Source: Saprospiraceae bacterium (lineage in GTDB: Bacteria > Bacteroidota > Bacteroidia > Chitinophagales > Saprospiraceae). Taken from it: a stretch of DNA of 64,000 nt. Positions 1 to 8,833 of this stretch are shown here, one piece after another (the first letter of the stretch is position 1; the number at the start of each line of letters is the position of its first letter). The position numbers and the translations under genes are program-made. The stretch covers positions 44,607 through 108,606 of the forward strand of contig JAHDIN010000002.1 of the NCBI GenBank assembly GCA_020630775.1. Direction: 5' to 3'. The notes below the pieces were generated by a model. It had not been told where the DNA came from, did not search any database, and worked only from the letters and a program-made list of their open reading frames with translations.

Positions 1-19
1 TAACAATGCCCATTTGTAA

Positions 20-1579
20 TTGACTGACACGAAAGACCAAGCAAAAAATTTTTTCAAAGAATGGCTTGAAAAACTCCAACAAGAAAGTTGGCAGTTAGAG
101 CTCCTTATTTCAGGTTTCGTCTTATTCGGATTAGCCCAATCTCATGATTATATCATACATCTTGAACAGATGCATGAGGATGTTTACTTTGAAGGGGAGA
201 TATATAACATTGTTGGTTTTTCAATTTTCTTGCTGGGTTATGCTTGGCAGATATTTTTTATTAATCTCCTGTTGCATGTCGTACTCAGAGGCTTGTGGAT
301 TGGAACCATCGGTCTTAGATATGTATCTGGAGATATCGATTATGATGCTTTAGATTACAGCGATACTTTTATTACCTATTTCAAAAGAAAGATCGGCAGC
401 TTCGATGACTACATCGAAAAATTAGAAAAGCTTTGTAGTCTTATTTTTGCTTATACTTTTTTATTGTTTTTTGCACTTTTTTCTTTTGGTGTATTTGTGA
501 CGGTATCTGTCCTTCTGTTTAGTTTTTTAGACTGGTGTGGTGATAAAACAGAAAATTCAATTGCGATATTTTTTATCAAATTTATTGGAGGGTCATTTAT
601 ATTCATGGCGTTTTTAGTCTTTGTCGACTTTATAACTCTCGGAGGGTTAAAACGTATCAAAGGAGGTTGGTTCCCGAAATTGTACTTATGGATATACAGA
701 TTTTATAGTAGGATTACACTCTCTTCAATTTATAGACCCATTATCTATAATTTTATTGATGATCGGTATACTAAGCGATTTTTTCTTTTATCTATTCCTT
801 ATTTTTTAATTATTCTACTTGGTCAAGAATCGTTAAAAATCAACAATTTTACTTTCGTACCTGAGCAGGATACGAGAAATACTTCTGACTATATTAATCC
901 AAGATTTTATGATGATTTAAGAAATGAACATCATAAAAAAGATAAGTTTTTAATCGCCCCAAGTCGTCTCTTAGAAATTTCCTTGGAATCCATAAATGTT
1001 CATGACGAAAGTCTAAATGCTTTTGTGCCATTTACAAATCAGAATGATGCTCGACTCCTTAAAAAGCTGTATAATATCTACCCCTATAAAAAAGAAGGTC
1101 TAAGACATCCATTTATGCGTAAGGTGAAGACAGACTCTGTTATGATTCGAGAATATGAATCCAAAAGAGATGAAGAGCTCATCGCATTTTTTAGAGATTA
1201 TAAAGACAATAAAGCATCGAAGGATAGTATTACTTGGGATAAAGAGCAAAAGGAACTTGAAGACAAATGGAAAAATAAAATCAAAGAATACAAAGTCGAT
1301 AAAAGGGTAGAGATTAAGGAGGCACTAGAGTCGTTATTCGCATTTAAAATTGATTCCACAGATTATACCTCTAAAACAGTGTTTAAGTATGGCCAACATC
1401 CTAATAGAGGGGAACAAGGATTTTATGTTCGTATATTTTTTGATAGTTTAAGTGTTGGTGAACATATACTTCATTTTGAAAGAAAATATATTTCATATGG
1501 ATTCAAACCGAATAGCGATGAAGATCAAGATACCTTCAGAGTAGTTAAAAGAAATTTACCTTTCTACAAGTATAAATGA
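20..1579 (+). CDS. Polytopic membrane protein of unknown function, 519 aa
   Basis: I do not recognise the family. Hydrophobic segments are visible at about residues 25-42, 62-95, 139-170, 182-206 and 253-268, giving roughly five or six membrane spans. A charged domain follows (about 270-519), rich in Lys, Glu and Asp with coiled-coil-like stretches near 385-430. The only in-frame start after the stop at 17-19 is the TTG at 20; ATG at 6 is in another frame and stops at once, so TTG is chosen with moderate confidence. The stop codon overlaps the ATG of the next gene (ATGA), so the two are probably translationally coupled and may form one membrane unit. No enzyme motif was seen. Confidence 0.65.
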   Translation: MTDTKDQAKNFFKEWLEKLQQESWQLELLISGFVLFGLAQSHDYIIHLEQMHEDVYFEGEIYNIVGFSIFLLGYAWQIFFINLLLHVVLRGLWIGTIGLRYVSGDIDYDALDYSDTFITYFKRKIGSFDDYIEKLEKLCSLIFAYTFLLFFALFSFGVFVTVSVLLFSFLDWCGDKTENSIAIFFIKFIGGSFIFMAFLVFVDFITLGGLKRIKGGWFPKLYLWIYRFYSRITLSSIYRPIIYNFIDDRYTKRFFLLSIPYFLIILLGQESLKINNFTFVPEQDTRNTSDYINPRFYDDLRNEHHKKDKFLIAPSRLLEISLESINVHDESLNAFVPFTNQNDARLLKKLYNIYPYKKEGLRHPFMRKVKTDSVMIREYESKRDEELIAFFRDYKDNKASKDSITWDKEQKELEDKWKNKIKEYKVDKRVEIKEALESLFAFKIDSTDYTSKTVFKYGQHPNRGEQGFYVRIFFDSLSVGEHILHFERKYISYGFKPNSDEDQDTFRVVKRNLPFYKYK

Positions 1580-2124
1580 AATTTACGTTAAGATATATAG
1601 GCTATTATTTTTTAATCTTGATTTTATGGTCAGGTATTAAATTCGTTTTTGGCCATGAATTTTATTGTAATGTAGGAGTAAGGATAGCTTCTAATCTCAT
1701 AATCCTACTTATGCTTTTTTGGATTTATACTAAACAAAGGTCAGAGGCAGGATTGAGTATAGAATTCGGTATTCTATATCAAAGTGCACTATTATTTATA
1801 ACACTCGGGATTTTTTTCAAATTGCTTATCAACTACTTTATTGTACACCTTGTTAATTCAGAATACGTAACTTATCTGAGCTATTCGAATTTTAATGCTT
1901 GGATGTGGTTAGAAAGTATTTCTACTAATTATACCCCTGTTGATAGAGCAAAAGCTATTGCATTTTATGAACCAAATACTATTGAAAACTTCAGTCTTAA
2001 AGGTTTCTTTGTAGAATGGTTTGAGTACAGTTTGTTTTTTTCTATAGTTGGCGGACTTGTTTTGGTTTATATCACAAGAGTTACTTTGAGGAAGTACCTA
2101 AAGAGCCATCGACGACTTAATTAA
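1576..2124 (+). CDS. Small four-span membrane protein, 182 aa
   Basis: Four hydrophobic segments lie at about residues 7-24, 33-50, 66-92 and 145-167, with a positively charged C-terminus. Size and topology resemble the DUF4199 membrane proteins common in Bacteroidota, but this is a resemblance only. The start overlaps the upstream stop by four bases, pointing to a two-gene operon. The 3' end overlaps the convergent hemD gene by 27 bp. Function unknown. Confidence 0.65.
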   Translation: MKFTLRYIGYYFLILILWSGIKFVFGHEFYCNVGVRIASNLIILLMLFWIYTKQRSEAGLSIEFGILYQSALLFITLGIFFKLLINYFIVHLVNSEYVTYLSYSNFNAWMWLESISTNYTPVDRAKAIAFYEPNTIENFSLKGFFVEWFEYSLFFSIVGGLVLVYITRVTLRKYLKSHRRLN

Positions 2125-2763
2125 TTGCAAAAGGTTATTTTCAGAGGGTACTCTACACCAACTAGAATCAAGATTGTAATGCTGTTTCAGATAATCGGCT
2201 GTTGTGCGGCCAATACAATAAATATTTTGTGTTTGATCAATTTTATACTTTTGAAAATAAGACTTTACATTAAGTGGACTAGTGAAAGCTAATATATGAC
2301 AAAAGGGGATTTTTATATCCGTTTTTATCTTACTGTCATAGACCTCAAGATCTATACAAGTCATTTCTTTTTCAAGTAGTTTTTTCAAACTATCTAAAGA
2401 CCTTTTTGATTTAACAAATAAGATACTTTTACCTTTTTCGAAATTGAGGAATGTTGTGGCTATTAAATTGGCTTTTCCGTTGCCTGTGTACTTTGGAGAA
2501 GCCCCAGTAATTTTAAAGAAAGTCTTAGCACTTGCTGATCCGAAAACAGCGTATTGATTTGAAAGATCATGCTCTTGCTGATTGAAAAAATGCTCAATTC
2601 CTCGTTGACTGTAAAAGAATATCCAATCAGTTTGTGGAACAGAATTAAATTTAATTTCTTCAAATTCAATTAATGATGTATCTACTATTTCCCATCCCAA
2701 AGTTTTGAGTTCGTGAAACTTAGAATTGGATTTAAGAGCTCTGGAAATAAAAAGTTTTTTCAT
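2098..2763 (-). CDS. hemD: Uroporphyrinogen-III synthase
   Basis: This 221-aa protein fits the HemD family, which cyclises hydroxymethylbilane to uroporphyrinogen III in tetrapyrrole synthesis in the cytoplasm. Visible features are the N-terminal strand MKKLFISRAL, the FFYSQRGIEHF segment after the first half-domain (family pattern: S-x-x-G/A-V), and a late segment with FTSPLNVKSYF and the YCIGRTTADYL motif typical of the second domain. HemD proteins diverge strongly, so assignment also rests on position: last gene of a minus-strand cluster that starts with hemC. Its ATG overlaps the stop of the preceding gene by one base. The 3' end runs into the convergent membrane-protein gene. Confidence 0.85.
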   Translation of the reverse strand: MKKLFISRALKSNSKFHELKTLGWEIVDTSLIEFEEIKFNSVPQTDWIFFYSQRGIEHFFNQQEHDLSNQYAVFGSASAKTFFKITGASPKYTGNGKANLIATTFLNFEKGKSILFVKSKRSLDSLKKLLEKEMTCIDLEVYDSKIKTDIKIPFCHILAFTSPLNVKSYFQKYKIDQTQNIYCIGRTTADYLKQHYNLDSSWCRVPSENNLLQLIKSSMAL

Positions 2764-3359
2764 TAATCTTCTTCATCAAACAAGTCATCTAATTGACCAG
2801 CCATCATCAATGCTTTAAAGCATCTTGTAGCAGCAATCACGTCAGCTCGAGCATTATTAGGCGGCGAAAAGGCTTTCTTAAAAATTATAGAATGTAACTC
2901 CGTTAAAGTAGGCCATTTGTAGCCTCGACCTTTATTAGGAATCTTGCAGAAGAACGTACTTTCTTGCATCAAACAAATTCGATCTTTTAAAAACAAGGAA
3001 TGTCTAATGCCTTTTCTCAAAAACTCTGCTGCTAGAGTGTTTTCGTTGAAATTCATATTATGTGCAATAACATGTTCTGCCTGAGAAAGACATTTCTCAA
3101 ATGCATTTAAAACGTCTTCAAGTGGTGCGCCTTTTTCGTCAATATCTTCTTGGTCGATGTGACATCTTTTTTGAATGTCTTTTGAGAAACTAAATCCTTC
3201 AGGTATGATTATCTGGTCATAGTCATCTATTGGGTTAAGAGATTTATCTAAAATGATCCAAGACATATGAATAATTCTAGGCCAATTAAAAGTATCCGAA
3301 AACGGTGCTTTCCAACTTTTAGGCTTATCGATGCCACTACAATCAAAAATTAAATACAT
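2763..3359 (-). CDS. DnaQ-like exonuclease-fold protein with degenerate active site
   Basis: The 198-aa protein has the layout of a DEDDh 3'-5' exonuclease (DNA polymerase III epsilon family): an N-terminal FD strand, a central HNMNF motif, and a C-terminal WPTLTELH helix followed by ARADVIAATRCF. Active enzymes carry D-x-E (ExoI), a D after HNxxF (ExoII) and H-x4-D (ExoIII). Here ExoI reads DCS (Glu lost), ExoII reads HNMNFN (Asp to Asn), and ExoIII reads NNARAD (His to Asn). Three of five expected catalytic positions therefore look lost, so it is probably not an active nuclease. It sits two bases after hemC and overlaps hemD by one base, so it is co-transcribed with haem genes. Role unknown. 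Confidence 0.75.
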   Translation of the reverse strand: MYLIFDCSGIDKPKSWKAPFSDTFNWPRIIHMSWIILDKSLNPIDDYDQIIIPEGFSFSKDIQKRCHIDQEDIDEKGAPLEDVLNAFEKCLSQAEHVIAHNMNFNENTLAAEFLRKGIRHSLFLKDRICLMQESTFFCKIPNKGRGYKWPTLTELHSIIFKKAFSPPNNARADVIAATRCFKALMMAGQLDDLFDEED

Positions 3360-3360
3360 T

Positions 3361-4257
3361 TTATTTTTTTAATTGATCAACAATTTTTTCTGCTAGTTCG
3401 AACCAAGTACTTTGAGATAAACTAATTCGATTAGGTGTATCTTTTGATGTAGGCGCATAGCTGGCCGTACAAAGATAATTTCCTCTTGAATCAATTTCTG
3501 TAAATGCACCTAATGGGGTATGGCATCCACCGCCCATTAATTTTAAAATTGACCTTTCTATGTTAGTGCATTGAGCTGTTTCCTTAACATGAATTTGCTT
3601 AATGATGCGCCTCATCTTGATATCATCTGTTTTGCATTGATATGCCATGACGCCTTGTCCTGGCGCTGGTACAAATTCTTTAGGGTTAAATCGAAAAGAC
3701 TTAAACTCAGAAATATCCAATTCTAATCTATTAATACCAGCACTTGCGAGAATAATTCCGTCGAAATCGCCATCACTTAGCTTTGATAAACGGGTAGGAA
3801 CATTCCCTCTAATATCTTTTAAAATTATTTCAGGGGCTAAACTTTTTATTTGTGCTTTTCTTCTCGCTGATGAAGTGCCAATAATTGCATCCTTTTTTAA
3901 ACTTAAAGGTCTATCAGAATCGATAGCGTCCTTATTTAAAATAAGTATGTCAGAAGGATCTTCTCGTTCGGATAATCCAGATAAACTCAAACCTTCCGGA
4001 TGTTCAGTCGGCATATCTTTTAAGGAATGGACTGCAACGTCTACCTCGTTAGCAAGTAAAGCATTTTCAATTTCTTTAGTAAAGAATCCTTTACCTTCTA
4101 TTTTATCAAAGCTTAAATTTTGAATAAGATCACCTTTAGTCTTAATAATCTTTAATTCAGATTCTAGCCCAATTTCCTTTAGCCTCGATTGTAGTCGATG
4201 TGCTTGCCATAAAGCTAATTTGCTCCCTCTTGTGCCGATGACGATATTTTTACCCAA
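3361..4257 (-). CDS. hemC: Hydroxymethylbilane synthase (porphobilinogen deaminase)
   Basis: HemC condenses four porphobilinogen molecules into hydroxymethylbilane, the substrate of HemD. The 298-aa length is normal. Visible signatures are IGTRGSKLALWQAH at the N-terminus, HSLKDMPTEHPEGL, GTSSARRKAQ, DIRGNVPTRL, and APGQGVMAYQ. The GGGCHTPLGAF loop, with Cys near residue 242, carries the dipyrromethane cofactor in this family. It is the first gene of a hemC/exonuclease-like/hemD cluster, and the promoter should lie in the 295-bp divergent region shared with lpxD. Confidence 0.98.
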   Translation of the reverse strand: MGKNIVIGTRGSKLALWQAHRLQSRLKEIGLESELKIIKTKGDLIQNLSFDKIEGKGFFTKEIENALLANEVDVAVHSLKDMPTEHPEGLSLSGLSEREDPSDILILNKDAIDSDRPLSLKKDAIIGTSSARRKAQIKSLAPEIILKDIRGNVPTRLSKLSDGDFDGIILASAGINRLELDISEFKSFRFNPKEFVPAPGQGVMAYQCKTDDIKMRRIIKQIHVKETAQCTNIERSILKLMGGGCHTPLGAFTEIDSRGNYLCTASYAPTSKDTPNRISLSQSTWFELAEKIVDQLKK

Positions 4258-4552
4258 AATTTATATGTCTATTGTAAATAAGCCTGAAATAATTTGCGTT
4301 AAAGGTATGTCAACTAAGAAAAACTGACTCAATACCTTAACTTATTTTGTACAAAAACTTGTAAGAATAGGTATTTACTACTTAATCTGTTGAATCGCAT
4401 AAGCTTATATAATTAATATTCTTTAATGTAATAAGATTGATTCATTAATAAGTGTAAATCTCCTAGGTTTTTAAACAATCTAACTAACTTTATGTGGTAT
4501 AAATCTTGTTTGTTCAGTTGACATATTAAGCGGAAATCAGTAGGTAAAAAAT
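4258..4552. promoter_or_regulatory. Divergent intergenic region between hemC and lpxD
   Basis: This 295-bp AT-rich spacer must hold the promoters of the leftward haem cluster and the rightward lipid A cluster. An inverted repeat AAGGTAT (4302-4308) / ATACCTT (4332-4338) lies on the hemC side. I could not fit a clear TAnnTTTG element for either gene. No small ORF or RNA gene was recognised. Confidence 0.5.
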
Positions 4553-5599
4553 ATGACGTATACTCTTGAGAAGATTGCTGAGCAAATTGGTGGTGTTATA
4601 TCCGGTGACGGGAGCATAGAAATAAATGGTGCTTCCAATCTTGAAAATGCTCAAAAAGGAGAAATTGCATTCCTTTCTAACGACCGGTATATCCAAATAG
4701 CTAAACATTCTAAAGCTTCAGCAATTTTAGTCCATAGAGATTTAGAAAATATAGACTTGAATGTACCTACTATAGCTGTTGAAAACGTCTATTCTTCTTT
4801 AGCAGATCTTTTATCGATATTCAATAATTCATATCATGCTGCTGAAACTGGTGTTTCAGATTTAGCATTCATACATAATAAAGCTTTCGTCCATAAAGAT
4901 TGCCATATAGGCGCCTTTAGTATTATCGAAGCAGAAGCTATTATAGGCCAACATTCAAGATTGATGGGGCAAGTGTACATAGGTAAGAATGTAACGATTG
5001 GTAAAAATTGTATCATCTATCCAGGCGTTAAAATATATGGCAATTGTGTTATTGGTGATAATGTTATAATACATTCCAATGTTATCGTAGGATCAGATGG
5101 CTTTGGTTTTGCGCCTATGAAAGATGGTTCTTTCAAAAAGATTCCTCATATAGGAAATGTCGTAGTAGAAGATAATGTTGAAATAGGGGCCGGGACAGTT
5201 ATAGATAGGGCAACCATGGGATCTACCTTAATTCGAAAAGGTGTTAAATTGGATAATTTGATCCAAATAGCGCATAATGTCGAAATTGGAAAAAATACTG
5301 TCATTGCAGCTCAAGCTGGAATTGCAGGCAGTACTAAAGTTGGCGAAAACTGTCAAATAGGAGGTCAAGCAGGATTAGTAGGGCACCTAAAAATTGCAGA
5401 TCGAACATTAATCCAAGCTCAAAGTGGCCTAACCAAATCTACTAGAAAAGAAGGGCAAAAATTCTACGGAAGTCCAGCGATTGACTACGACAATTATCTC
5501 AAATCTTTTGCGATATACAAGAATTTACCCGACCTTCAAGCTCGAATAAGGGAACTAGAGAAAAAACTCGACGCCCTAGGAGATTCCGAGCAAAAATAG
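4553..5599 (+). CDS. lpxD: UDP-3-O-acylglucosamine N-acyltransferase
   Basis: LpxD adds the second acyl chain to UDP-3-O-acylglucosamine in lipid A synthesis. The 348-aa protein has the N-terminal uridine-binding domain (about 1-100, with the FLSNDRY motif) and then a long left-handed beta-helix of hexapeptide repeats such as IGKNCI and VGENCQ. The catalytic His is seen in IAHNVEIG near residue 240, and the C-terminus has the typical amphipathic helix that packs the trimer. It is the first gene of a tight cluster, one base from lpxC-fabZ. Confidence 0.97.
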   Translation: MTYTLEKIAEQIGGVISGDGSIEINGASNLENAQKGEIAFLSNDRYIQIAKHSKASAILVHRDLENIDLNVPTIAVENVYSSLADLLSIFNNSYHAAETGVSDLAFIHNKAFVHKDCHIGAFSIIEAEAIIGQHSRLMGQVYIGKNVTIGKNCIIYPGVKIYGNCVIGDNVIIHSNVIVGSDGFGFAPMKDGSFKKIPHIGNVVVEDNVEIGAGTVIDRATMGSTLIRKGVKLDNLIQIAHNVEIGKNTVIAAQAGIAGSTKVGENCQIGGQAGLVGHLKIADRTLIQAQSGLTKSTRKEGQKFYGSPAIDYDNYLKSFAIYKNLPDLQARIRELEKKLDALGDSEQK

Positions 5600-5600
5600 T

Positions 5601-7004
5601 ATGAAACAACGTACCGTTCAGCAAAAATTTACTTTAGAAGGCATTGGTTTACACACAGGAGAATCTATCCAACTTACAGGTTTGCCGTCTGAAATTAATT
5701 CTGGTATTAACTTTAAAAGAGTTGATCTTGAAAATGCACCAATAGTGCCCGCTATTGTAACAAATGTTGGCTCTACCTACCGCAGTACTTGCCTTAAGAA
5801 AGGCGAAACTCATGTGCATACTACAGAACATATTTTGTCTGCATTGGCAGGATTAGGCGTTGATAATTTGACCATAGAATTAAATGGTCCGGAAATACCC
5901 ATTTTAGATGGAAGCGCAAAACCATTTGTGGATGCGATAATGGGCGCAGGAATTGAAGATCAAGATGCAGAAAAGGAATTCATTTCTTTTAATAGACGAT
6001 TAGATTTTAAAGACCCTGATTCTGGTGCAGAATATACTTACATACCCAATAATGAAGGAGATCCTCTATTTGAATATACTTCAATAATTGAATACAGCTC
6101 TAAAGTTGGGACACAAGTCGCAATGTATCGACCTGATATTCCATATGAATCGGAAATTGCGCCAAGTCGAACTTTCGTTTTTGTTAATGAACTTGAAGAC
6201 TTAGCAGAAAAAGGCGTTATAAAAGGTGGCTCTGTCGATAATGCCATCATTTTTTCACATGAAGATTTTCCTAAAGAGAAGGTCAAAACTTTGGCTGAAA
6301 AATTTAATGTTAGTGAAGATGTGTTGGTGAATAATGGCATTCTAAATGGACTAACTTTATTTTATCAAAATGAACCTGCAAGACACAAACTCCTAGACTT
6401 AATAGGTGACTTGTATTTATTACGTAAGCCTATAGAAGGAAAAATTATTGCGCGAAAACCAGGTCATACAGGTAACGTAGCATTTGCGAAATTTTTAAGA
6501 GCAGAATTTCAAAAGGATAAAAAATTGGGAGGCTTGCCCATCTATGATCCGACAAAAAAGCCTATCATAGATATCACAGAAATTAAAAAATTAATCCCTC
6601 ATAGATATCCTTTCCTATTGGTTGATAAAATAATTGAGCTAGGTGAAGGTTATGTAGTTGGTGTAAAAAATGTCACAGGCAATGAGGAGTTCTTCCAAGG
6701 ACATTTTCCAGATAATCCAGTTTTCCCAGGGGTACTACAAATGGAGGCATTAGCTCAAACTGGTGGAATAATGGCATTGGTTAATGAGGATCAATCAGAA
6801 GAGTGGGATACCTATTTCCTAAAAATGGATAATGTGAAATTCAAAAGCATTGTCAGACCTGGTGATACCTTAATCTTAAAGATGAAACTTTTAACTCCAG
6901 TAAGAAGAGGCATCTATCATATGAAAGGCACTGCTTATGTTGGTGATACTTTGGTGTCTGAAGGTGAATTAACCGCCCAAATTATTAAAAGAGAGCAAGC
7001 TTGA
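5601..7004 (+). CDS. lpxC/fabZ: Bifunctional UDP-3-O-acyl-N-acetylglucosamine deacetylase / 3-hydroxyacyl-ACP dehydratase (LpxC-FabZ fusion)
   Basis: Residues about 1-305 are LpxC, the zinc deacetylase that commits UDP-3-O-acyl-GlcNAc to lipid A. Zinc ligands are visible in HTTEHILSALAG and HKLLDLIGD, with the VLVNNG-type loop before the latter. Residues about 320-467 are FabZ, the 3-hydroxyacyl-ACP dehydratase, with PHRYPFLLVDKI and the active-site segment GHFPDNPVFPGVLQ. The two enzymes compete for hydroxyacyl chains, so fusing them links fatty acid and lipid A flux. The 467-aa fusion is the known Bacteroidota form, not a frameshift. Its stop overlaps the TTG start of lpxA. Confidence 0.97.
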   Translation: MKQRTVQQKFTLEGIGLHTGESIQLTGLPSEINSGINFKRVDLENAPIVPAIVTNVGSTYRSTCLKKGETHVHTTEHILSALAGLGVDNLTIELNGPEIPILDGSAKPFVDAIMGAGIEDQDAEKEFISFNRRLDFKDPDSGAEYTYIPNNEGDPLFEYTSIIEYSSKVGTQVAMYRPDIPYESEIAPSRTFVFVNELEDLAEKGVIKGGSVDNAIIFSHEDFPKEKVKTLAEKFNVSEDVLVNNGILNGLTLFYQNEPARHKLLDLIGDLYLLRKPIEGKIIARKPGHTGNVAFAKFLRAEFQKDKKLGGLPIYDPTKKPIIDITEIKKLIPHRYPFLLVDKIIELGEGYVVGVKNVTGNEEFFQGHFPDNPVFPGVLQMEALAQTGGIMALVNEDQSEEWDTYFLKMDNVKFKSIVRPGDTLILKMKLLTPVRRGIYHMKGTAYVGDTLVSEGELTAQIIKREQA

Positions 7005-7795
7005 TTTATCCAAATGCATTTATTGGTCCCGAAGTTAAAGTAGGTAAAGATGTTACAGTTGAACCTAATGCATCAATATTCGGAGATGCTGTAATTGGTG
7101 ATGGAAGTTATATCTCAGCTAACGCAGTCATATACGGCGGAACAACGGTTGGTAAATCTTGCAAAATTTTCCCTGGCGCTGTTATCGGTGCAGATCCACA
7201 AGATTTAAAATACAAAGGTGAAAAAACCTTTGTAGAAATAGGAGATAATGTCAATATTCGAGAATGTGTTACCATAAATAAAGGTACCCAAGCTTATGGG
7301 AAAACTGTAGTAGGTGATAATACCTTGTTGATGGCTTATGTGCATGTAGCTCACGATTGTCATATTCATAAAAATTGTATTATTTCTAACGCGGTTAATA
7401 TAGCTGGACATGTCGTCATTGGCTCGCATGTTTCAATCGGAGGAATGTCTGCTATACAGCAATTCGTAAATATCGGAGACCATGCTTATATATCTGGAGG
7501 CAGCTTAGTTAGAAAGAATGTTCCACCTTTCGTTAAGGCTGCTCGAGAGCCTTTATCATACGTAGGAGTCAATAGAATCGGTTTGGAAAGAAGAGGATTT
7601 ACCATAGAAACAATAAACCGTATTCAAGATATCTATAGGTATTTATTTGTCAAAGGTTGGTCTATATCAAGAGCCACTGAGTTTATTAAAAGTGAGTTGG
7701 ATGATTCTAATGAAAAGAACATCATTTTAGATTTTATTGATAAATCTGAACGTGGACTGATGAGAGGTTTCCAAAGTCTAATTAGCGCTGACTAA
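7001..7795 (+). CDS. lpxA: Acyl-ACP--UDP-N-acetylglucosamine O-acyltransferase
   Basis: LpxA performs the first acylation of UDP-GlcNAc in lipid A synthesis. The 264-aa protein shows N-terminal hexapeptide repeats (IGPEVKVG, IGDGSY), the PQDLKYKGE motif, the catalytic-His region AYVHVAHDCHIH, and a C-terminal alpha-helical domain. No in-frame ATG lies near the beginning of homology, and translation from the TTG at 7001 gives the expected N-terminus, so TTG is the likely start. It overlaps the lpxC-fabZ stop by four bases, which suggests translational coupling. Confidence 0.96.
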   Translation: MIYPNAFIGPEVKVGKDVTVEPNASIFGDAVIGDGSYISANAVIYGGTTVGKSCKIFPGAVIGADPQDLKYKGEKTFVEIGDNVNIRECVTINKGTQAYGKTVVGDNTLLMAYVHVAHDCHIHKNCIISNAVNIAGHVVIGSHVSIGGMSAIQQFVNIGDHAYISGGSLVRKNVPPFVKAAREPLSYVGVNRIGLERRGFTIETINRIQDIYRYLFVKGWSISRATEFIKSELDDSNEKNIILDFIDKSERGLMRGFQSLISAD

Positions 7796-8415
7796 TGAAA
7801 ATTTCTTTGGATGGCATATCTAAGAGATTTGATGCAGGATGGATATTCAAAGATATATCACTCGATATTCAAGCTGGTGAGAAGTGGGCGATAACAGGAA
7901 CAAATGGAAGCGGTAAGAGTACACTGGTAAACATTATCTCTGGATATTTATCCCAAAGTCTAGGTCAAGTCGTTTACACCCACAATGAGCAAATCATAGA
8001 TAGAAATCAAATTTTCAAATATTCGATGATAGCGTCAGCTTCTTCAGAATTAGATGAAGAATTTTCAGTCGCAGAAATTTTCAATCATTATAAGAAATTT
8101 AAATCGTACGGAAATATTGAGTTGAATGATTTTCTCAAAATTTCGAGATTCGAAAATGAGAAATCAAAGAAAATTAATCAATTCTCATCTGGTATGAAGC
8201 AACGACTAGCTTTATCATTAACCATGTTAGCTCGAACTCCTTTATTAATATTGGATGAACCGACTTCCTTTCTTGATGTGACACATAAAGCTTGGTATCA
8301 AGAATTATTCGAAATATTCGTGAAAGATAAAACTGTAGTAATCGCCTCTAACGATACCTTTGATTATCAACTTTGCGATAAGGTTTTTGACCTTAATAAG
8401 CAATCAATCAATTGA
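7795..8415 (+). CDS. ABC transporter ATP-binding protein (CcmA-like size)
   Basis: A 206-aa ATPase subunit with Walker A (GTNGSGKST), signature (FSSGMKQR), and Walker B (LLILDEPTS). The Q-loop Gln is not evident: the segment reads SMIASASSEL. The H-loop His is replaced by Asn in VVIASNDTF. I recall similar changes in related Bacteroidota ATPases found next to lpxA, so this may be a family trait rather than decay. No permease gene is adjacent. Its ATG overlaps the lpxA stop by one base, so it belongs to the lipid A operon and might act on envelope lipid, but the substrate cannot be told from sequence. Confidence 0.85.
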   Translation: MKISLDGISKRFDAGWIFKDISLDIQAGEKWAITGTNGSGKSTLVNIISGYLSQSLGQVVYTHNEQIIDRNQIFKYSMIASASSELDEEFSVAEIFNHYKKFKSYGNIELNDFLKISRFENEKSKKINQFSSGMKQRLALSLTMLARTPLLILDEPTSFLDVTHKAWYQELFEIFVKDKTVVIASNDTFDYQLCDKVFDLNKQSIN

Positions 8416-8805
8416 CTCTTCTTCGCTTTTCTGATCCTCTTTTAAAACTGACTTAAGTTGGAGTAAGTTGTTTTTAATTTCTTCCAGTTCTTCTTTTAAT
8501 TGGATGAGCGGTGCTTGACTATTATTGGATTCCGATTGATTGAATATTGGGCTCTGCTCTTTTTCCTTTATCGCTAATTTCGCACCTTCTAATTTGTAGC
8601 CTTTTACTTTTACTAAATCGTAAATTCTACTTACTACGAGTACATCCTCTTTTAGAAATCGCCTTACGCCCTTATTGTTTTTTTTGGGATTTAGTTCATC
8701 AAACTCTCCTTCCCAATATCTAATCAATGAAGTGGCTACGTTAAACATTTTAGCAACTTCTCCGATCTTATAATACCGCTTTGTAAGTGTATTGGGATCT
8801 ATCAT
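8404..8805 (-). CDS. MerR-family transcriptional regulator
   Basis: The 133-aa protein has an N-terminal MerR winged-helix domain (about residues 9-75): YYKIGEVAKMFNV, LIRYWEGEFDEL, and a wing with NNKGVRRFLKED. A short C-terminal part (about 95-130) is Leu- and Glu-rich and fits a dimerising coiled coil. There is no obvious metal-binding Cys pattern or effector domain. Such short MerR proteins are widespread in Bacteroidota. The 3' end overlaps the convergent ABC gene by 12 bp. Target unknown. Confidence 0.9.
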   Translation of the reverse strand: MIDPNTLTKRYYKIGEVAKMFNVATSLIRYWEGEFDELNPKKNNKGVRRFLKEDVLVVSRIYDLVKVKGYKLEGAKLAIKEKEQSPIFNQSESNNSQAPLIQLKEELEEIKNNLLQLKSVLKEDQKSEEESID

Positions 8806-8833
8806 GTAACAATTATAACATAAGTTTCATGAA

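Noticed and set aside
4258..4552. tRNA, small RNA or riboswitch in the hemC-lpxD spacer
   Set aside because: No cloverleaf or known riboswitch core could be drawn; only a weak inverted repeat is present.
5601..7004. LpxC-FabZ fusion as a sequencing frameshift or a novelty
   Set aside because: This fusion is the established form in Bacteroidota, and the linker is clean.
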